In this document: piece by piece, positions 10,252-18,192 of the stretch
Numbering within the stretch: the first letter of the stretch is position 1
How the letters are laid out: each line of letters opens with the position of its first letter
NCBI GenBank assembly: GCA_016720395.1
Contig: JADKKR010000016.1
Location: forward strand, 1-22,849
Direction of reading: 5' to 3'
Length of the DNA: 22,849 nt
Source: Geobacteraceae bacterium
GTDB taxonomy: Bacteria > Desulfobacterota > Desulfuromonadia > Geobacterales > Pseudopelobacteraceae
Notes under the pieces: generated by a model
What the model was told of the DNA's origin: nothing
What the model saw: only the letters and a program-made list of their open reading frames with translations
The model's database searches: none
Made by a program: the position numbers and the translations under genes

Positions 10252-11081
10252 AATTCCGAATCACCATACTTTGCGAGAACTCCGTTGGCCCGATCAGCGG
10301 AACACTCGGTGAACACGGCTTTTCTGCCCTGATAGAACCAGCCCAGGGAGATCCGCTGCTGTTCGACACCGGGCAGGGGTTGACGCTGCTCCACAACGCC
10401 CGCCGCATGAACAGGGACCTTTCAAAGATCGGGAGAGTCGTGTTGTCACATGGGCACTACGATCACTGCGGCGGCCTGCTGCCGCTTCTTCAGGAGAATG
10501 GCCCGAAAAGAGTCTATGGCCATCCGGCTCTGTTCAGGGCCCGCCACCGCATAAAAGACACGGGAGAGTGCTGGCCCATCGGCATCCCTCATACGCGGCA
10601 GGAGCTGGAATCTGCCGGTGCTGATTTTGATCTGTCGGACGAATTCCGTGAAATCGCACCGCAGATTTATCTGTCGGGTGAGGTGCCACGTGCTACCGTG
10701 TTTGAAACGGGTGATCAGGGGCTCTACTGTGATTGCACCGGACAGGAGGTTGACGCAACACCGGACGATCAGTCCCTGGTCCTGGAAACGGACAAGGGCC
10801 TGGTTATCATTGTGGGCTGCTGTCATGCAGGGCTGGTCAACACAATGGAGCATGTTGCCTATTCCCTGGGCCGCCGCGATATCTACGCTGTGATCGGCGG
10901 AACGCACCTCGGTTTCTGCGGGCAGGAACAGTTTGACATGACAGTTTCCGCACTGAAATGCTGGGGAGTGCAAAAAATAGCCGCCGGTCATTGTACCGGA
11001 TTTGCAGCATCAGCACGTCTGTCGAGGGAGATGCCGAAGGAGTTTCAGGTGGCGCTGGTCGGTTTTACGCTGGAAGTTTAG
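10248..11081 (+). CDS. Metallo-beta-lactamase-fold hydrolase
   Basis: A 277-residue cytoplasmic protein. The metal-binding HxHxDH motif is HGHYDH at residues 68-73 (SHGHYDHCGGLLPLL); later ligands appear as GCCHAG, GGTH and GHCTG. The overall pattern is that of the MBL subgroup annotated as dihydropterin/RFAP-synthase-like, not of the persulfide dioxygenases, so the reaction is uncertain. Several cysteines sit near the active site (DHCGG, GCCH, GHCTG). It overlaps the DUF2892 gene by ATGA and is followed 34 bases later by a periplasmic rhodanese, so co-transcription with sulfur-handling genes is likely. Confidence 0.88.
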   Translation: MKFRITILCENSVGPISGTLGEHGFSALIEPAQGDPLLFDTGQGLTLLHNARRMNRDLSKIGRVVLSHGHYDHCGGLLPLLQENGPKRVYGHPALFRARHRIKDTGECWPIGIPHTRQELESAGADFDLSDEFREIAPQIYLSGEVPRATVFETGDQGLYCDCTGQEVDATPDDQSLVLETDKGLVIIVGCCHAGLVNTMEHVAYSLGRRDIYAVIGGTHLGFCGQEQFDMTVSALKCWGVQKIAAGHCTGFAASARLSREMPKEFQVALVGFTLEV

Positions 11082-11115
11082 TTGTGCACATAATACCAAT
11101 AGGGAGAAGGTAGCG

Positions 11116-11489
11116 ATGAAGAAGCTGGTTCTGGCTGTCATAATGGTCTGTATGGTGTGGTCTCTGGCCCTTGCCGCCGCAAAGGATATTTCCTCACGTG
11201 AGGCGAAGGCACTGATCGAAAAAAACAAGAATATATTTCTGCTGGATGTCCGTACCCCGCAGGAAAACAGTCAGGCCCGGCTTCCCGGAACCGTGCTGAT
11301 ACCCATCAACGAGTTTGAAGGCCGTATCAAAGAAGTGCCCAGGAACAAGACCATTCTTGTCTACTGTGCTGTCGGTTCGCGCTCGAAACCGGTGGCGGAG
11401 TACCTCTCAGGAGCGGTTACAAGGATGTTTACAACATGTCAGACGGCATTGTCGGCTGGTACCGCAACGGTTTTCAGATTGTGAGATAG
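11116..11489 (+). CDS. Exported single-domain rhodanese, one frameshift
   Basis: I chose the ATG at 11116 because it follows the SD AGGGAGAAGG and begins a clear signal peptide (MKKLVLAVIMVCMVWSLALA, cut near AAA). The rhodanese domain has DISSREAKALI, FLLDVRTPQEN and the active-site loop CAVGSRS with catalytic Cys84. A missing G near 11413 shifts the last 25 codons; restored, the protein ends YKDVYNMSDGIVGWYRNGFQIVR at the TAG 11487-11489, 124 residues in all, which is normal for the family. It would transfer sulfane sulfur in the periplasm. The regulator gene begins two bases later. Confidence 0.87.
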
Positions 11490-11491
11490 GC

Positions 11492-11773
11492 ATGAATACC
11501 TTCGATACCTCCGCGCATATCCTTAAAATACTCGGTCATCCATTGCGCTTGAAGATCGTCGCCGGATTGGTAAGGCAGCCGAAATGCGTCAAAGATATCT
11601 GGGGTTGCCTTGGATTGCCGCAGGCTGTCATCTCCCAGCAGCTTGCAATGCTTAAGGCAAGCGGCATTATTGAAGGCACGCGTCACGGCGTTGAGATGCA
11701 CTATACTGTTATTGACCCGCTTGCAAAAGTACTCGTTGATTTCATTGAGCAGGATTCATTTCCAGCGAGGTGA
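11492..11773 (+). CDS. ArsR-family winged-helix regulator
   Basis: A 93-residue DNA-binding repressor: LKILGHPLRLKIVAGL, then the helix-turn-helix LPQAVISQQLAMLKASGII and wing EGTRHGVEMHYTV. Two cysteines, Cys32 and Cys39, flank the helix before the recognition region (KCVKDIWGC), roughly where ArsR sensors carry metal- or thiol-sensing residues. The start follows the rhodanese stop by two bases, so it closes the operon. Placement with a rhodanese and a YgaP-type protein recalls BigR/YgaV persulfide sensors; metalloid sensing is the other obvious option. The likely target is its own operon promoter near 3701, which is inference. Confidence 0.88.
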   Translation: MNTFDTSAHILKILGHPLRLKIVAGLVRQPKCVKDIWGCLGLPQAVISQQLAMLKASGIIEGTRHGVEMHYTVIDPLAKVLVDFIEQDSFPAR

Positions 11774-12168
11774 CGTGTGAATATTATCCTGCCTTTGTTG
11801 ATACTTCCAACAACGCTTGTTCACACCTGAGTGTGCAGACCGTGTGACCGCGGGGGAAGAGTGTTGAGCGACACAGTCCATACAAGGCGTATTTTGTAAA
11901 ACAGCCGAGATTGAAGAGCATTATCGCACAAATTACCGGTACGTCCGCATACAGGCAGAGAAAATAACGTCGCAGCTGGAAGGTCGTTATCCCTCTATGT
12001 ACTTCACTAATAAGTAGTACAATAGTGCAAAATATTTATTGACAAAAAAGTGTAATATAGTAAATGTATGAACACCGTTAACGATATGAAGTATCAGGTA
12101 CTGATGGAAGACCGGCCCAGAAAAGCCATATCTTCATAGGCAGGTACGTGGCGTATAACAAACTTTTT
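11774..12168. other. Non-coding gap upstream of sbp with a hairpin and a weak second promoter
   Basis: About 395 bases without a convincing gene. A two-level hairpin follows the ArsR stop: GTGTGAA (11775-11781) with TTCACAC (11820-11826), enclosing TTGTTG (11795-11800) with CAACAA (11808-11813); it lacks a T-tail, so it may or may not end transcription. A second TTGACA lies at 12039-12044 with a weak TAAATG 16 bases on. A 23-codon reading frame (12068-12139) has no ribosome binding site. I see no riboswitch. Confidence 0.45.
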
Positions 12169-12199
12169 TTGACAACTATATCTATTAGGTCTATAGATA
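12169..12199 (+). promoter_or_regulatory. Promoter of the sulfate operon with overlapping palindromic operator
   Basis: TTGACA (12169-12174), 17 bases, then TATAGA (12192-12197), close to ideal sigma-70 spacing and followed by the sbp ribosome binding site AGGAG (12205-12209). An inverted repeat TATCTAT (12179-12185) / ATAGATA (12193-12199) with a 7-base centre covers the -10 box, so a repressor bound there would block transcription. Sulfur control of such operons in Gram-positives uses Rrf2-type CymR; which regulator acts here is unknown. Confidence 0.72.
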
Positions 12200-12215
12200 A
12201 TAACAGGAGATGAAG

Positions 12216-13217
12216 ATGGACTATAAAAAAATAGCAACGACTCTGGCTTCACTGGCCATGGTCCTGTTCACATCGGTGGCGTCACCTGCGGCGGGCATAA
12301 CCCTGTTAAATGTGTCTTATGACCCGACCCGTGAATTGTACACAGAATTTAACGGCGCCTTTACCCGCTACTGGCAGAAGAAAACCGGTGACAAGGTCAC
12401 GATCAAGCAGTCCCACGGTGGTTCCGGCAAGCAGGCCCGGTCTGTTATTGACGGTTTGGAGGCTGACGTCGTTACACTGGCACTGGCCTATGATATCGAT
12501 GCACTTGCAGAGAAGGGGCTGGTCAAGCCGGGTTGGCAGAAAGAGCTGCCCCACAACAGTTCACCTTTTACATCGACAATTGTCTTCCTGGTACGCAAGG
12601 GTAACCCCAAGAAAATCAAGAACTGGGATGACCTGATCAAGCCGGGTGTCTCGGTCATCACACCCAATCCCAAGACCTCAGGCGGAGCGCGTTGGAACTA
12701 CCTGGCTGCCTGGGCCTTTGCCCTGCACCAACCGGGTGGTACGGATGCCAAGGCAAGATTGTTTGTCGCCAAACTCTTCAAGAACGTTCCGGTGCTGGAC
12801 TCCGGTGCCCGCGGTTCAACCAACACCTTCGTTCAGCGCGGACTCGGTGATGTACTCCTGGCCTGGGAGAACGAAGCCTTCCTGGCGATCAATGAGCTGG
12901 GACCGGACAAGTTTGAGGTTGTGACCCCATCGGAGAGCATTCTGGCCGAACCGCCGGTAGCCGTAATCGACAAGGTGGTTGACCGGCACGGGACCCGCAA
13001 GGTGGCCGAAGAGTACCTGAAATACCTTTACACCGACGAAGGTCAGAAGATCGCGGCCAAACACTACTACCGCCCGATCAACACCAAGATTCCAACAAAA
13101 CTGGCCAAAGTGCAGTTTTTTACCATCGACAAGACCTTTGGCGGCTGGCAGAAGGCTCAAAAGACACATTTTGCAGACGGTGGTACGTTTGACCAGATCT
13201 ACGCACCTGCTAAATAA
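12216..13217 (+). CDS. sbp: Periplasmic sulfate-binding protein
   Basis: Captures sulfate (or thiosulfate) in the periplasm for the CysTWA importer. The start at 12216 lies six bases after AGGAG; the in-frame ATG at 12210 overlaps the SD and is less likely. A signal peptide (DYKKIATTLASLAMVLFTSVASPAAG) precedes family hallmarks: LLNVSYDPTRELYTEFN, KQSHGGSGKQARSVIDGL, ADVVTLALAYDIDAL, NPKTSGGARWNYLAAWA and LAWENEA. The length, 333 residues, is normal. The gene is intact. It is separated from cysT by about 240 bases containing a hairpin, which could keep the binding protein in excess over the permease. Confidence 0.95.
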   Translation: MDYKKIATTLASLAMVLFTSVASPAAGITLLNVSYDPTRELYTEFNGAFTRYWQKKTGDKVTIKQSHGGSGKQARSVIDGLEADVVTLALAYDIDALAEKGLVKPGWQKELPHNSSPFTSTIVFLVRKGNPKKIKNWDDLIKPGVSVITPNPKTSGGARWNYLAAWAFALHQPGGTDAKARLFVAKLFKNVPVLDSGARGSTNTFVQRGLGDVLLAWENEAFLAINELGPDKFEVVTPSESILAEPPVAVIDKVVDRHGTRKVAEEYLKYLYTDEGQKIAAKHYYRPINTKIPTKLAKVQFFTIDKTFGGWQKAQKTHFADGGTFDQIYAPAK

Positions 13218-13245
13218 GCAGGGAGCGGGTAAGTTCAGGCCTCTC

Positions 13246-13291
13246 CCCGGCGAAAGAGCTGGTTGCAACATCTTCGAGTGTTTTTGCCGGG
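13246..13291 (+). terminator. Hairpin between sbp and cysT, possible partial terminator
   Basis: CCCGGC (13246-13251) extended by GAAAG pairs with TTTTT plus GCCGGG (13281-13291), an 11-base-pair stem with two G-T pairs and a 24-base loop, 29 bases after the sbp stop. The T-rich tract that follows is imperfect. The rest of the 13218-13454 gap contains no gene; it ends with a small GGTTA/TAACC inverted repeat just before the cysT start. Confidence 0.4.
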
Positions 13292-13454
13292 AAAAGTATT
13301 TCTTTTATGCACGATCTCCGTTCACCGGCTAGCGGGCTGTACAGCATTCCTGAAGAGGTCCCGCGCATGAACTGCACATCAAAAAATCTTCTATCCAGGC
13401 CGATTATGGGTTATTGTCACAATTTATGTGCATGCCGGTTACTGGGATAACCCT

Positions 13455-14285
13455 ATGAGATTGTTCAAACGTCAGAATAATGTGCTGCCGGGCTTCGGAC
13501 TGACTCTGGGTTTCACGATCTTCTACCTGAGTGTGATCGTACTGATCCCGCTCTCGGCGCTGGTTTTCAGAACCTCCGGTCTGACCTGGGGCGAGTTCGT
13601 CACGACGGTCACCGCTCCGCGGGTACTGGCCTCCTATAAGGTTACCTTCGGTTCCGCCATGATCGCGGCTCTGATCAACTCGGTCTTTGGCGTTCTGGTG
13701 GCCTGGGTGCTGGTCCGTTACCGTTTCCCCGGCCGGCGGATTGTGGATGCACTGGTGGATCTTCCTTTTGCCTTGCCGACCGCCGTTGCCGGCATCACTC
13801 TGGCCACCATTTACTCACCCAACGGCTGGGTGGGGCGCTTTTTGGAGCCGCATGGCATCAAGGTGGCTTTCACCCCCGTCGGCATCGTCCTGGCTATGAC
13901 ATTCATCGGTCTGCCATTCGTGGTTCGCACCGTTCAGCCGGTAATAGAGGAAATCGAGATCGAGCTGGAAGAGGCAGCCTCCTGCCTGGGGGCCAACCGC
14001 TGGCAGACCCTGCAGCTGGTGATCTTCCCGATGCTGCTGCCTTCGATTCTGACCGGTTTTGCCCTGTCATTCGCCCGGGCCGTCGGTGAGTACGGCTCGA
14101 TCATCTTTATTGCCGGAAACATGCCGATGGTCTCGGAGATAACACCGCTGCTGATCATCACCAAGCTGGAGCAGTTTGACTATCGTGGCGCCACGGCTAT
14201 CGCCTGTGTGATGCTGCTGACATCGTTCTCAATGCTGCTGGTCATCAATCTTCTGCAGAAGTGGAGCAGACGATACGCTGACTAG
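13455..14285 (+). CDS. cysT: Sulfate ABC transporter permease CysT
   Basis: Inner-membrane permease (also called CysU), 276 residues from ATG 13455; a GTG at 13428 would add nine poorly conserved residues. Hydrophobic helices alternate with the typical LPFALPTAVAGITLATIYSPNGW, the EAA loop EEIEIELEEAASCLGANRWQT that docks to the ATPase, and RAVGEYGSIIFIAGNMP followed by SEITPLLIITKLEQFDY, which is diagnostic for CysT. It pairs with CysW to form the channel through which CysA drives sulfate. There is no good Shine-Dalgarno sequence in front, so translation may be modest. The frame is intact. Confidence 0.95.
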   Translation: MRLFKRQNNVLPGFGLTLGFTIFYLSVIVLIPLSALVFRTSGLTWGEFVTTVTAPRVLASYKVTFGSAMIAALINSVFGVLVAWVLVRYRFPGRRIVDALVDLPFALPTAVAGITLATIYSPNGWVGRFLEPHGIKVAFTPVGIVLAMTFIGLPFVVRTVQPVIEEIEIELEEAASCLGANRWQTLQLVIFPMLLPSILTGFALSFARAVGEYGSIIFIAGNMPMVSEITPLLIITKLEQFDYRGATAIACVMLLTSFSMLLVINLLQKWSRRYAD

Positions 14286-14300
14286 TAAGTTAGAAATCAG

Positions 14301-14321
14301 TTTCTGCGGCCTTTGCAGAAA
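14301..14321 (+). repeat. Short hairpin between cysT and cysW
   Basis: TTTCTGC (14301-14307) and GCAGAAA (14315-14321) form a perfect 7-base-pair stem with a 7-base loop in the 86-base gap. There is no T-tail, so processing or mRNA protection is more likely than termination. Role inferred only. Confidence 0.4.
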
Positions 14322-14371
14322 ATGAGTTCGTTAACCACGTATCCTGTTCATTAGGGCAACGGAGACTTGCC

Positions 14372-15244
14372 ATGTCGGCACCGGTAACATCCATACCTAC
14401 ATCGAACGGCTCGAAAAAAAGGACCCAGACCGAACCTGCTGCGGTGCGCTGGTTGCTGATCTCCATTGCCCTGGTCTTTCTGACCCTGTTCCTGGCACTG
14501 CCACTGTTCGCCGTCTTCACCCAGGCGTTCGAGAAGGGTCTCACGGTTCACCTTGAGGCTCTCAAAGAGCCGGATACTCTGTCATCTATCAAGTTGACAC
14601 TGATAACCGCAGCCGTGACCGTGCCGCTCAATCTCTTTTTCGGTGTGACTGCAGCCTGGGCCATCGCCAAGTTCAGTTTTCCCGGTAAAAACCTGCTGAT
14701 TACCCTGATCGACCTCCCGTTTTCGGTTTCACCGGTTATCTCCGGCCTGATCTACGTTCTGATCTTCGGATTGCAGGGCTGGCTGGGACCATGGCTGCAG
14801 GCGCATGATATCAGGATCGTCTTCGCCGTGCCGGGCATCATCCTGGCCACCATATTTGTGACATTCCCTTTCGTGGCCCGCGAACTGATTCCGCTGATGG
14901 AAGCCCAGGGCAAGGAAGAGGAGGAGGCGGCCCTGGTGCTGGGGGCCAGCGGCCTGCAGACCTTCTTTCGTGTGACCCTGCCCAACGTGAAGTGGGGCAT
15001 CATCTATGGTGTGATCCTCTGTAACGCCCGGGCCATGGGAGAGTTTGGTGCCGTTTCGGTCGTCTCGGGACATATCCGCGGCATGACCAATACCGTGCCG
15101 CTGCATGTGGAAATCCTCTACAACGAGTACAACTATACGGCCGCTTTTGCCGTGGCCTCGCTGCTTGCCTTCCTGGCCCTGATCACTCTTGCGGTCAAGA
15201 CCGTCGCCGAGTGGAAGGTCCGGCAGCAGTTGGACAACAACTGA
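14372..15244 (+). CDS. cysW: Sulfate ABC transporter permease CysW
   Basis: Second inner-membrane permease of the sulfate importer, 290 residues. It has about six hydrophobic segments, DLPFSVSPVISGLIYVLIFG, the ATPase-docking EAA loop (EAQGKEEEEAALVLGASGLQT) and the CysW-specific MGEFGAVSVVSGHIRGMTNT near residue 220, followed by LHVEILYNEYNY. The N terminus is somewhat long and polar (SAPVTSIPTSNGSKKRTQTE). The ATG at 14372 follows a CGGAGA ribosome binding site. The gene is intact and ends 16 bases before cysA. Confidence 0.95.
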   Translation: MSAPVTSIPTSNGSKKRTQTEPAAVRWLLISIALVFLTLFLALPLFAVFTQAFEKGLTVHLEALKEPDTLSSIKLTLITAAVTVPLNLFFGVTAAWAIAKFSFPGKNLLITLIDLPFSVSPVISGLIYVLIFGLQGWLGPWLQAHDIRIVFAVPGIILATIFVTFPFVARELIPLMEAQGKEEEEAALVLGASGLQTFFRVTLPNVKWGIIYGVILCNARAMGEFGAVSVVSGHIRGMTNTVPLHVEILYNEYNYTAAFAVASLLAFLALITLAVKTVAEWKVRQQLDNN

Positions 15245-15260
15245 TCGGCAGGAACTGACT

Positions 15261-16331
15261 ATGGGCATAGAAATCGAAAACATACACAAACAGTTCGGCG
15301 CATTCAGCGCCCTGGGAGATGTGAGCCTGTCGATTCCCTCAGGCGAACTGGTGGCCCTTCTGGGACCCTCCGGTTGCGGCAAGACTACGTTGTTGCGCAT
15401 CATCGCCGGACTGGAGACACCCGATAGCGGCCGGATACTGTTTAACGGTGAAGATACGACCCGCAGCCACGTTCGCGAGCGGCGCGTCGGTTTTGTCTTC
15501 CAGCACTATGCCCTCTTCAGGCACATGACCGTTTTTGACAACGTGGCCTTCGGCCTGAATGTGCGCCCCAGGCAGACACGCCCCTCCAAAGAGGAGATCA
15601 GCGAGAAGGTAATGAAGCTTCTCCGCCTGGTGCAACTGGAAAATATGGCCAGCCGTTATCCATCCCAGCTTTCCGGTGGCCAGCGCCAGCGCATCGCCCT
15701 GGCGCGTGCCCTGGCAGTGGAGCCGCAGGTGTTATTGCTGGACGAACCCTTCGGTGCGCTCGATGCTCAGGTGCGGGCCGAACTGCGGCGCTGGCTGCGC
15801 AGGCTGCATGACGAGATCCATGTCACCAGCGTATTTGTTACGCATGACCAGGAAGAGGCCCTGGAAGTGGCTGACCGGATTGTAGTCATGAACAGGGGGA
15901 AAATAGAGCAGGCCGGCACGCCCGACGAGGTTTACGAACAGCCGGCTACAGCTTTCGTGCTCAACTTCCTGGGTAATGTCAACCTGTTTCACGGCAGGAA
16001 ATCTCAGAGACAGACGCAACAGGGTGGACAGCCGGCTGATGCAAACGTTTCTGGCGGCGTGGACGACACACAGGCTGTTGCTTATGTCCGTTCCCATGAT
16101 ATAGAGATCGAACGAAGTCGACAGGATGCGACAGCTCTCAAGGCCGAAATCAGGCATATACAGAAACTGGGCCCTGCGGTGCGTGTCACCCTTGCCATTG
16201 AAGAGAGCGGTGAGTTCCTCGAGGCTGAATTAACCCGTGATGTTTACCAGAATCTTGGCCTCCAGCAGGGGGAGCAGGTGTTTGTACGTCCACGTCAAGT
16301 AAGGGTGTTCGTGGAGGATTACCAGATTTGA
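15261..16331 (+). CDS. cysA: Sulfate/thiosulfate import ATPase CysA
   Basis: ATPase that powers sulfate import, 356 residues. I place the start at ATG 15261 (MGIEIENIHKQFGAF, SD AGGAA); an upstream in-frame start at 15189 lies inside cysW and is unlikely. Walker A GPSGCGKTT is at residues 35-43, the Q-loop is FVFQHYALF, the ABC signature LSGGQRQR is near residue 137, Walker B LLLDEP has Asp161, and the switch His is in FVTHDQEEA. A C-terminal TOBE-like regulatory domain (VAYVRSHDIEIERS ... VFVRPRQVRVFVED) is present. All are as expected for CysA; the frame is intact. Confidence 0.96.
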   Translation: MGIEIENIHKQFGAFSALGDVSLSIPSGELVALLGPSGCGKTTLLRIIAGLETPDSGRILFNGEDTTRSHVRERRVGFVFQHYALFRHMTVFDNVAFGLNVRPRQTRPSKEEISEKVMKLLRLVQLENMASRYPSQLSGGQRQRIALARALAVEPQVLLLDEPFGALDAQVRAELRRWLRRLHDEIHVTSVFVTHDQEEALEVADRIVVMNRGKIEQAGTPDEVYEQPATAFVLNFLGNVNLFHGRKSQRQTQQGGQPADANVSGGVDDTQAVAYVRSHDIEIERSRQDATALKAEIRHIQKLGPAVRVTLAIEESGEFLEAELTRDVYQNLGLQQGEQVFVRPRQVRVFVEDYQI

Positions 16332-16415
16332 CACATTAGAACCTGTTGCAGTGCTGGTATGCTTCTCTGGAATCTGATACGACACGAATCCTGCAAGTAG
16401 AACCGAGGACAGATA

Positions 16416-17111
16416 ATGTCGCAACGAATCCCCGATAGTGACTCCGGCGCCACGCCGGCTGAAATCCTGCGATCCGGCATCGAAGCGGCCGGTGGGCCGG
16501 TATCCCTGGCCTGTTCTTTTTCCCTGGAAGACGTGGCTGTAATCGATATCGCCCACAAGGCAGGGCTGCCGCTCCGCGTCTTTGCCATTGACACCGGCCG
16601 GTTGAACGAGGAGACCTATGAAGTGGCTGAGGCCCTTGCGGAGCGCTACCGTCTGAAGATCGACTGGTATCTGCCCCGACACGGTGATGTTGAGAATCTG
16701 GAACGTACCGAGGGACTGTTTTCGTTCCGCGAGTCGCTGGAAAAGCGCCTTGCCTGCTGTGCGATCCGCAAGGTAGAGCCGCTTTCACGGGCTCTCACAG
16801 GGCTTTCCGGCTGGGTGACCGGCATGCGCCGCGAGCAGAGCATTACCCGCAGTGACCTGAAAGCTGTTGAACAGGATGACATGCATGGTGGTATCATAAA
16901 GATAAATCCTCTCATCGACTGGAGCGAGGAACAGCTTCTGATCTACACAGAAGAACATCATCTGCCAAAGAACCGGCTCTATGGTATGGGTTACCGCTCC
17001 ATCGGCTGTGCTCCCTGTACCCGGGCTGTCAAGCCGGGCGAGGAGGGCAGGGCGGGCAGGTGGTGGTGGGAGAATCCGGAGAATAAAGAGTGCGGTCTTC
17101 ATAGACGCTGA
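16416..17111 (+). CDS. cysH: Assimilatory adenylyl-sulfate (APS) reductase, Fe-S type
   Basis: Reduces APS to sulfite using thioredoxin electrons. The PP-loop-type nucleotide site appears as SLACSFSLEDVAVID. The [4Fe-4S] ligands that distinguish APS reductases from PAPS reductases are all present: CC at residues 114-115 and CAPC at 198-201. The catalytic cysteine is in KECGLH at residue 226. The TGMRREQS substrate loop is intact. The protein is 231 residues, normal for the family. With no APS kinase in the operon, direct use of APS fits. SD GAGGA precedes the ATG. A long palindromic repeat separates it from cysD. Confidence 0.94.
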   Translation: MSQRIPDSDSGATPAEILRSGIEAAGGPVSLACSFSLEDVAVIDIAHKAGLPLRVFAIDTGRLNEETYEVAEALAERYRLKIDWYLPRHGDVENLERTEGLFSFRESLEKRLACCAIRKVEPLSRALTGLSGWVTGMRREQSITRSDLKAVEQDDMHGGIIKINPLIDWSEEQLLIYTEEHHLPKNRLYGMGYRSIGCAPCTRAVKPGEEGRAGRWWWENPENKECGLHRR

Positions 17112-17137
17112 TCAATAGCTGTATTTTAGATTTTGAC

Positions 17138-17255
17138 CGGATGCGGATTTTACGTCAGAGCAAGGCTGTCAAGGGATTGAGCGGAGGCGTAGCAGCGCTA
17201 CGCCGCACAAGGTATCCCGAAGACTTACGCAGCTCTGGTGTAATAGCCGCATCCG
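17138..17255 (-). repeat. Long palindromic repeat, copy B (inverted relative to A and C)
   Basis: Outer arms CGGATGCGG (17138-17146) / CCGCATCCG (17247-17255), second arms CAGAGC (17156-17161) / GCTCTG (17232-17237), middle GGGAT (17173-17177) / ATCCC (17214-17218), inner GGCGTAGC (17186-17193) / GCTACGCC (17197-17204), loop AGC. Read on the minus strand it carries the shared unpaired segments GCGTAAGTCTTCG and TTGACAGCCTTG. It fills most of the 160-base cysH-cysD gap. Confidence 0.85.
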
Positions 17256-17271
17256 TACTACGGAGAAAACA

Positions 17272-18182
17272 ATGAGCAGCAGCAATCTGACCCACCTGCA
17301 GCAGCTGGAAGCTGAAAGCATCCATATCCTCCGTGAGGTGGTGTCAGAATTCGCCAATCCGGTAATGCTCTATTCCATCGGCAAGGATTCGGCGGTCATG
17401 CTGCACCTGGCCCGAAAGGCTTTTTTATCCCGCCCCGCCGCCGTTTCCCCTGCTGCATGTCGATACCACCTGGAAGTTTCGCGAGATGATCCAGTTTCGC
17501 GACCGGATGGCAACCGAGTGTGGTCTCGACCTGATCGTTCACGTCAATGAAGAAGGGGTCCGTCAGGGAATATCGCCTTTTACCCACGGTTCGGCGCTCT
17601 ATACCGATATTATGAAAACAGAGGGGTTGAAACAGGCGCTGGACCGCTACAAATTCGACGCAGCCTTCGGCGGTGCCCGTCGGGACGAGGAAAAATCGCG
17701 GGCCAAGGAGCGGATTTTCTCCTTCCGAAGCGCCAATCACCGCTGGGACCCCAAGGACCAGCGGCCGGAGCTCTGGAACCTCTACAACACCCGCATCAAG
17801 CCGGGTGAAAGCATCCGGGTCTTTCCCATATCCAACTGGACCGAGTTGGATGTCTGGCAGTACATCCACCTGGAGCAGATTCCTATCGTTCCGCTCTACT
17901 ATGCTGCCGTAAGGCCGGTAGTGGAAAGGGGATGGCATGCTGATCATGGTGGATGACGAGCGTCTGGATCTCAAGCCGGGAGAGACGATCCAGTATAAAT
18001 CGGTCCGTTTCCGCACTCTCGGGTGCTACCCTTGACCGGCGCCGTGGAATCGGAAGCCGACAACCTGCCCCAGATCATCCAGGAGATGCTGCTGACCCGC
18101 ACCTCGGAACGCCAGGGGGCGCCTGATCGACCATGATCAGGCCGGGTCGATGGAGAAGAAGAAGCAGGAAGGCTACTTTTAG
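17272..18182 (+). pseudogene. cysD: Sulfate adenylyltransferase small subunit, frameshifted as read
   Basis: With CysN it makes APS from ATP and sulfate. The N terminus is LTHLQQLEAESIHILREVV and the nucleotide-binding motif is YSIGKDSAVMLHLARKAF. Frame-corrected sequence runs on through LLHVDTTWKFREMIQFRD, GGARRDEEKSRAKERIFSF, NWTELDVWQYI, LGCYPLTGAVES and ends KKKQEGYF at the TAG 18180-18182, giving 302 residues, the usual CysD length. Four indels break it: an extra T in a six-T run near 17420-17426, an extra G near 17930, a lost base near 18032 and an extra G in a five-G run near 18115. No nonsense substitution is seen once the frame is corrected. This suggests read errors, though recent decay is possible. 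Palindromic repeats lie on both sides in opposite orientation. Confidence 0.85.
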
Positions 18183-18192
18183 ACGGAAACGG

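Noticed and set aside
11777..11830. Short hydrophobic GTG-initiated frame after the ArsR gene
   Set aside because: Only 17 codons, inside a hairpin; nothing to support a gene or remnant.
12068..12139. 23-codon frame upstream of sbp as a leader peptide
   Set aside because: No ribosome binding site, no Cys/Met run and no attenuator structure; mentioned only as part of the gap.
14729..15403. 224-codon minus-strand open frame over cysW/cysA
   Set aside because: It is the shadow of two strongly recognised genes and has no domain pattern of its own.
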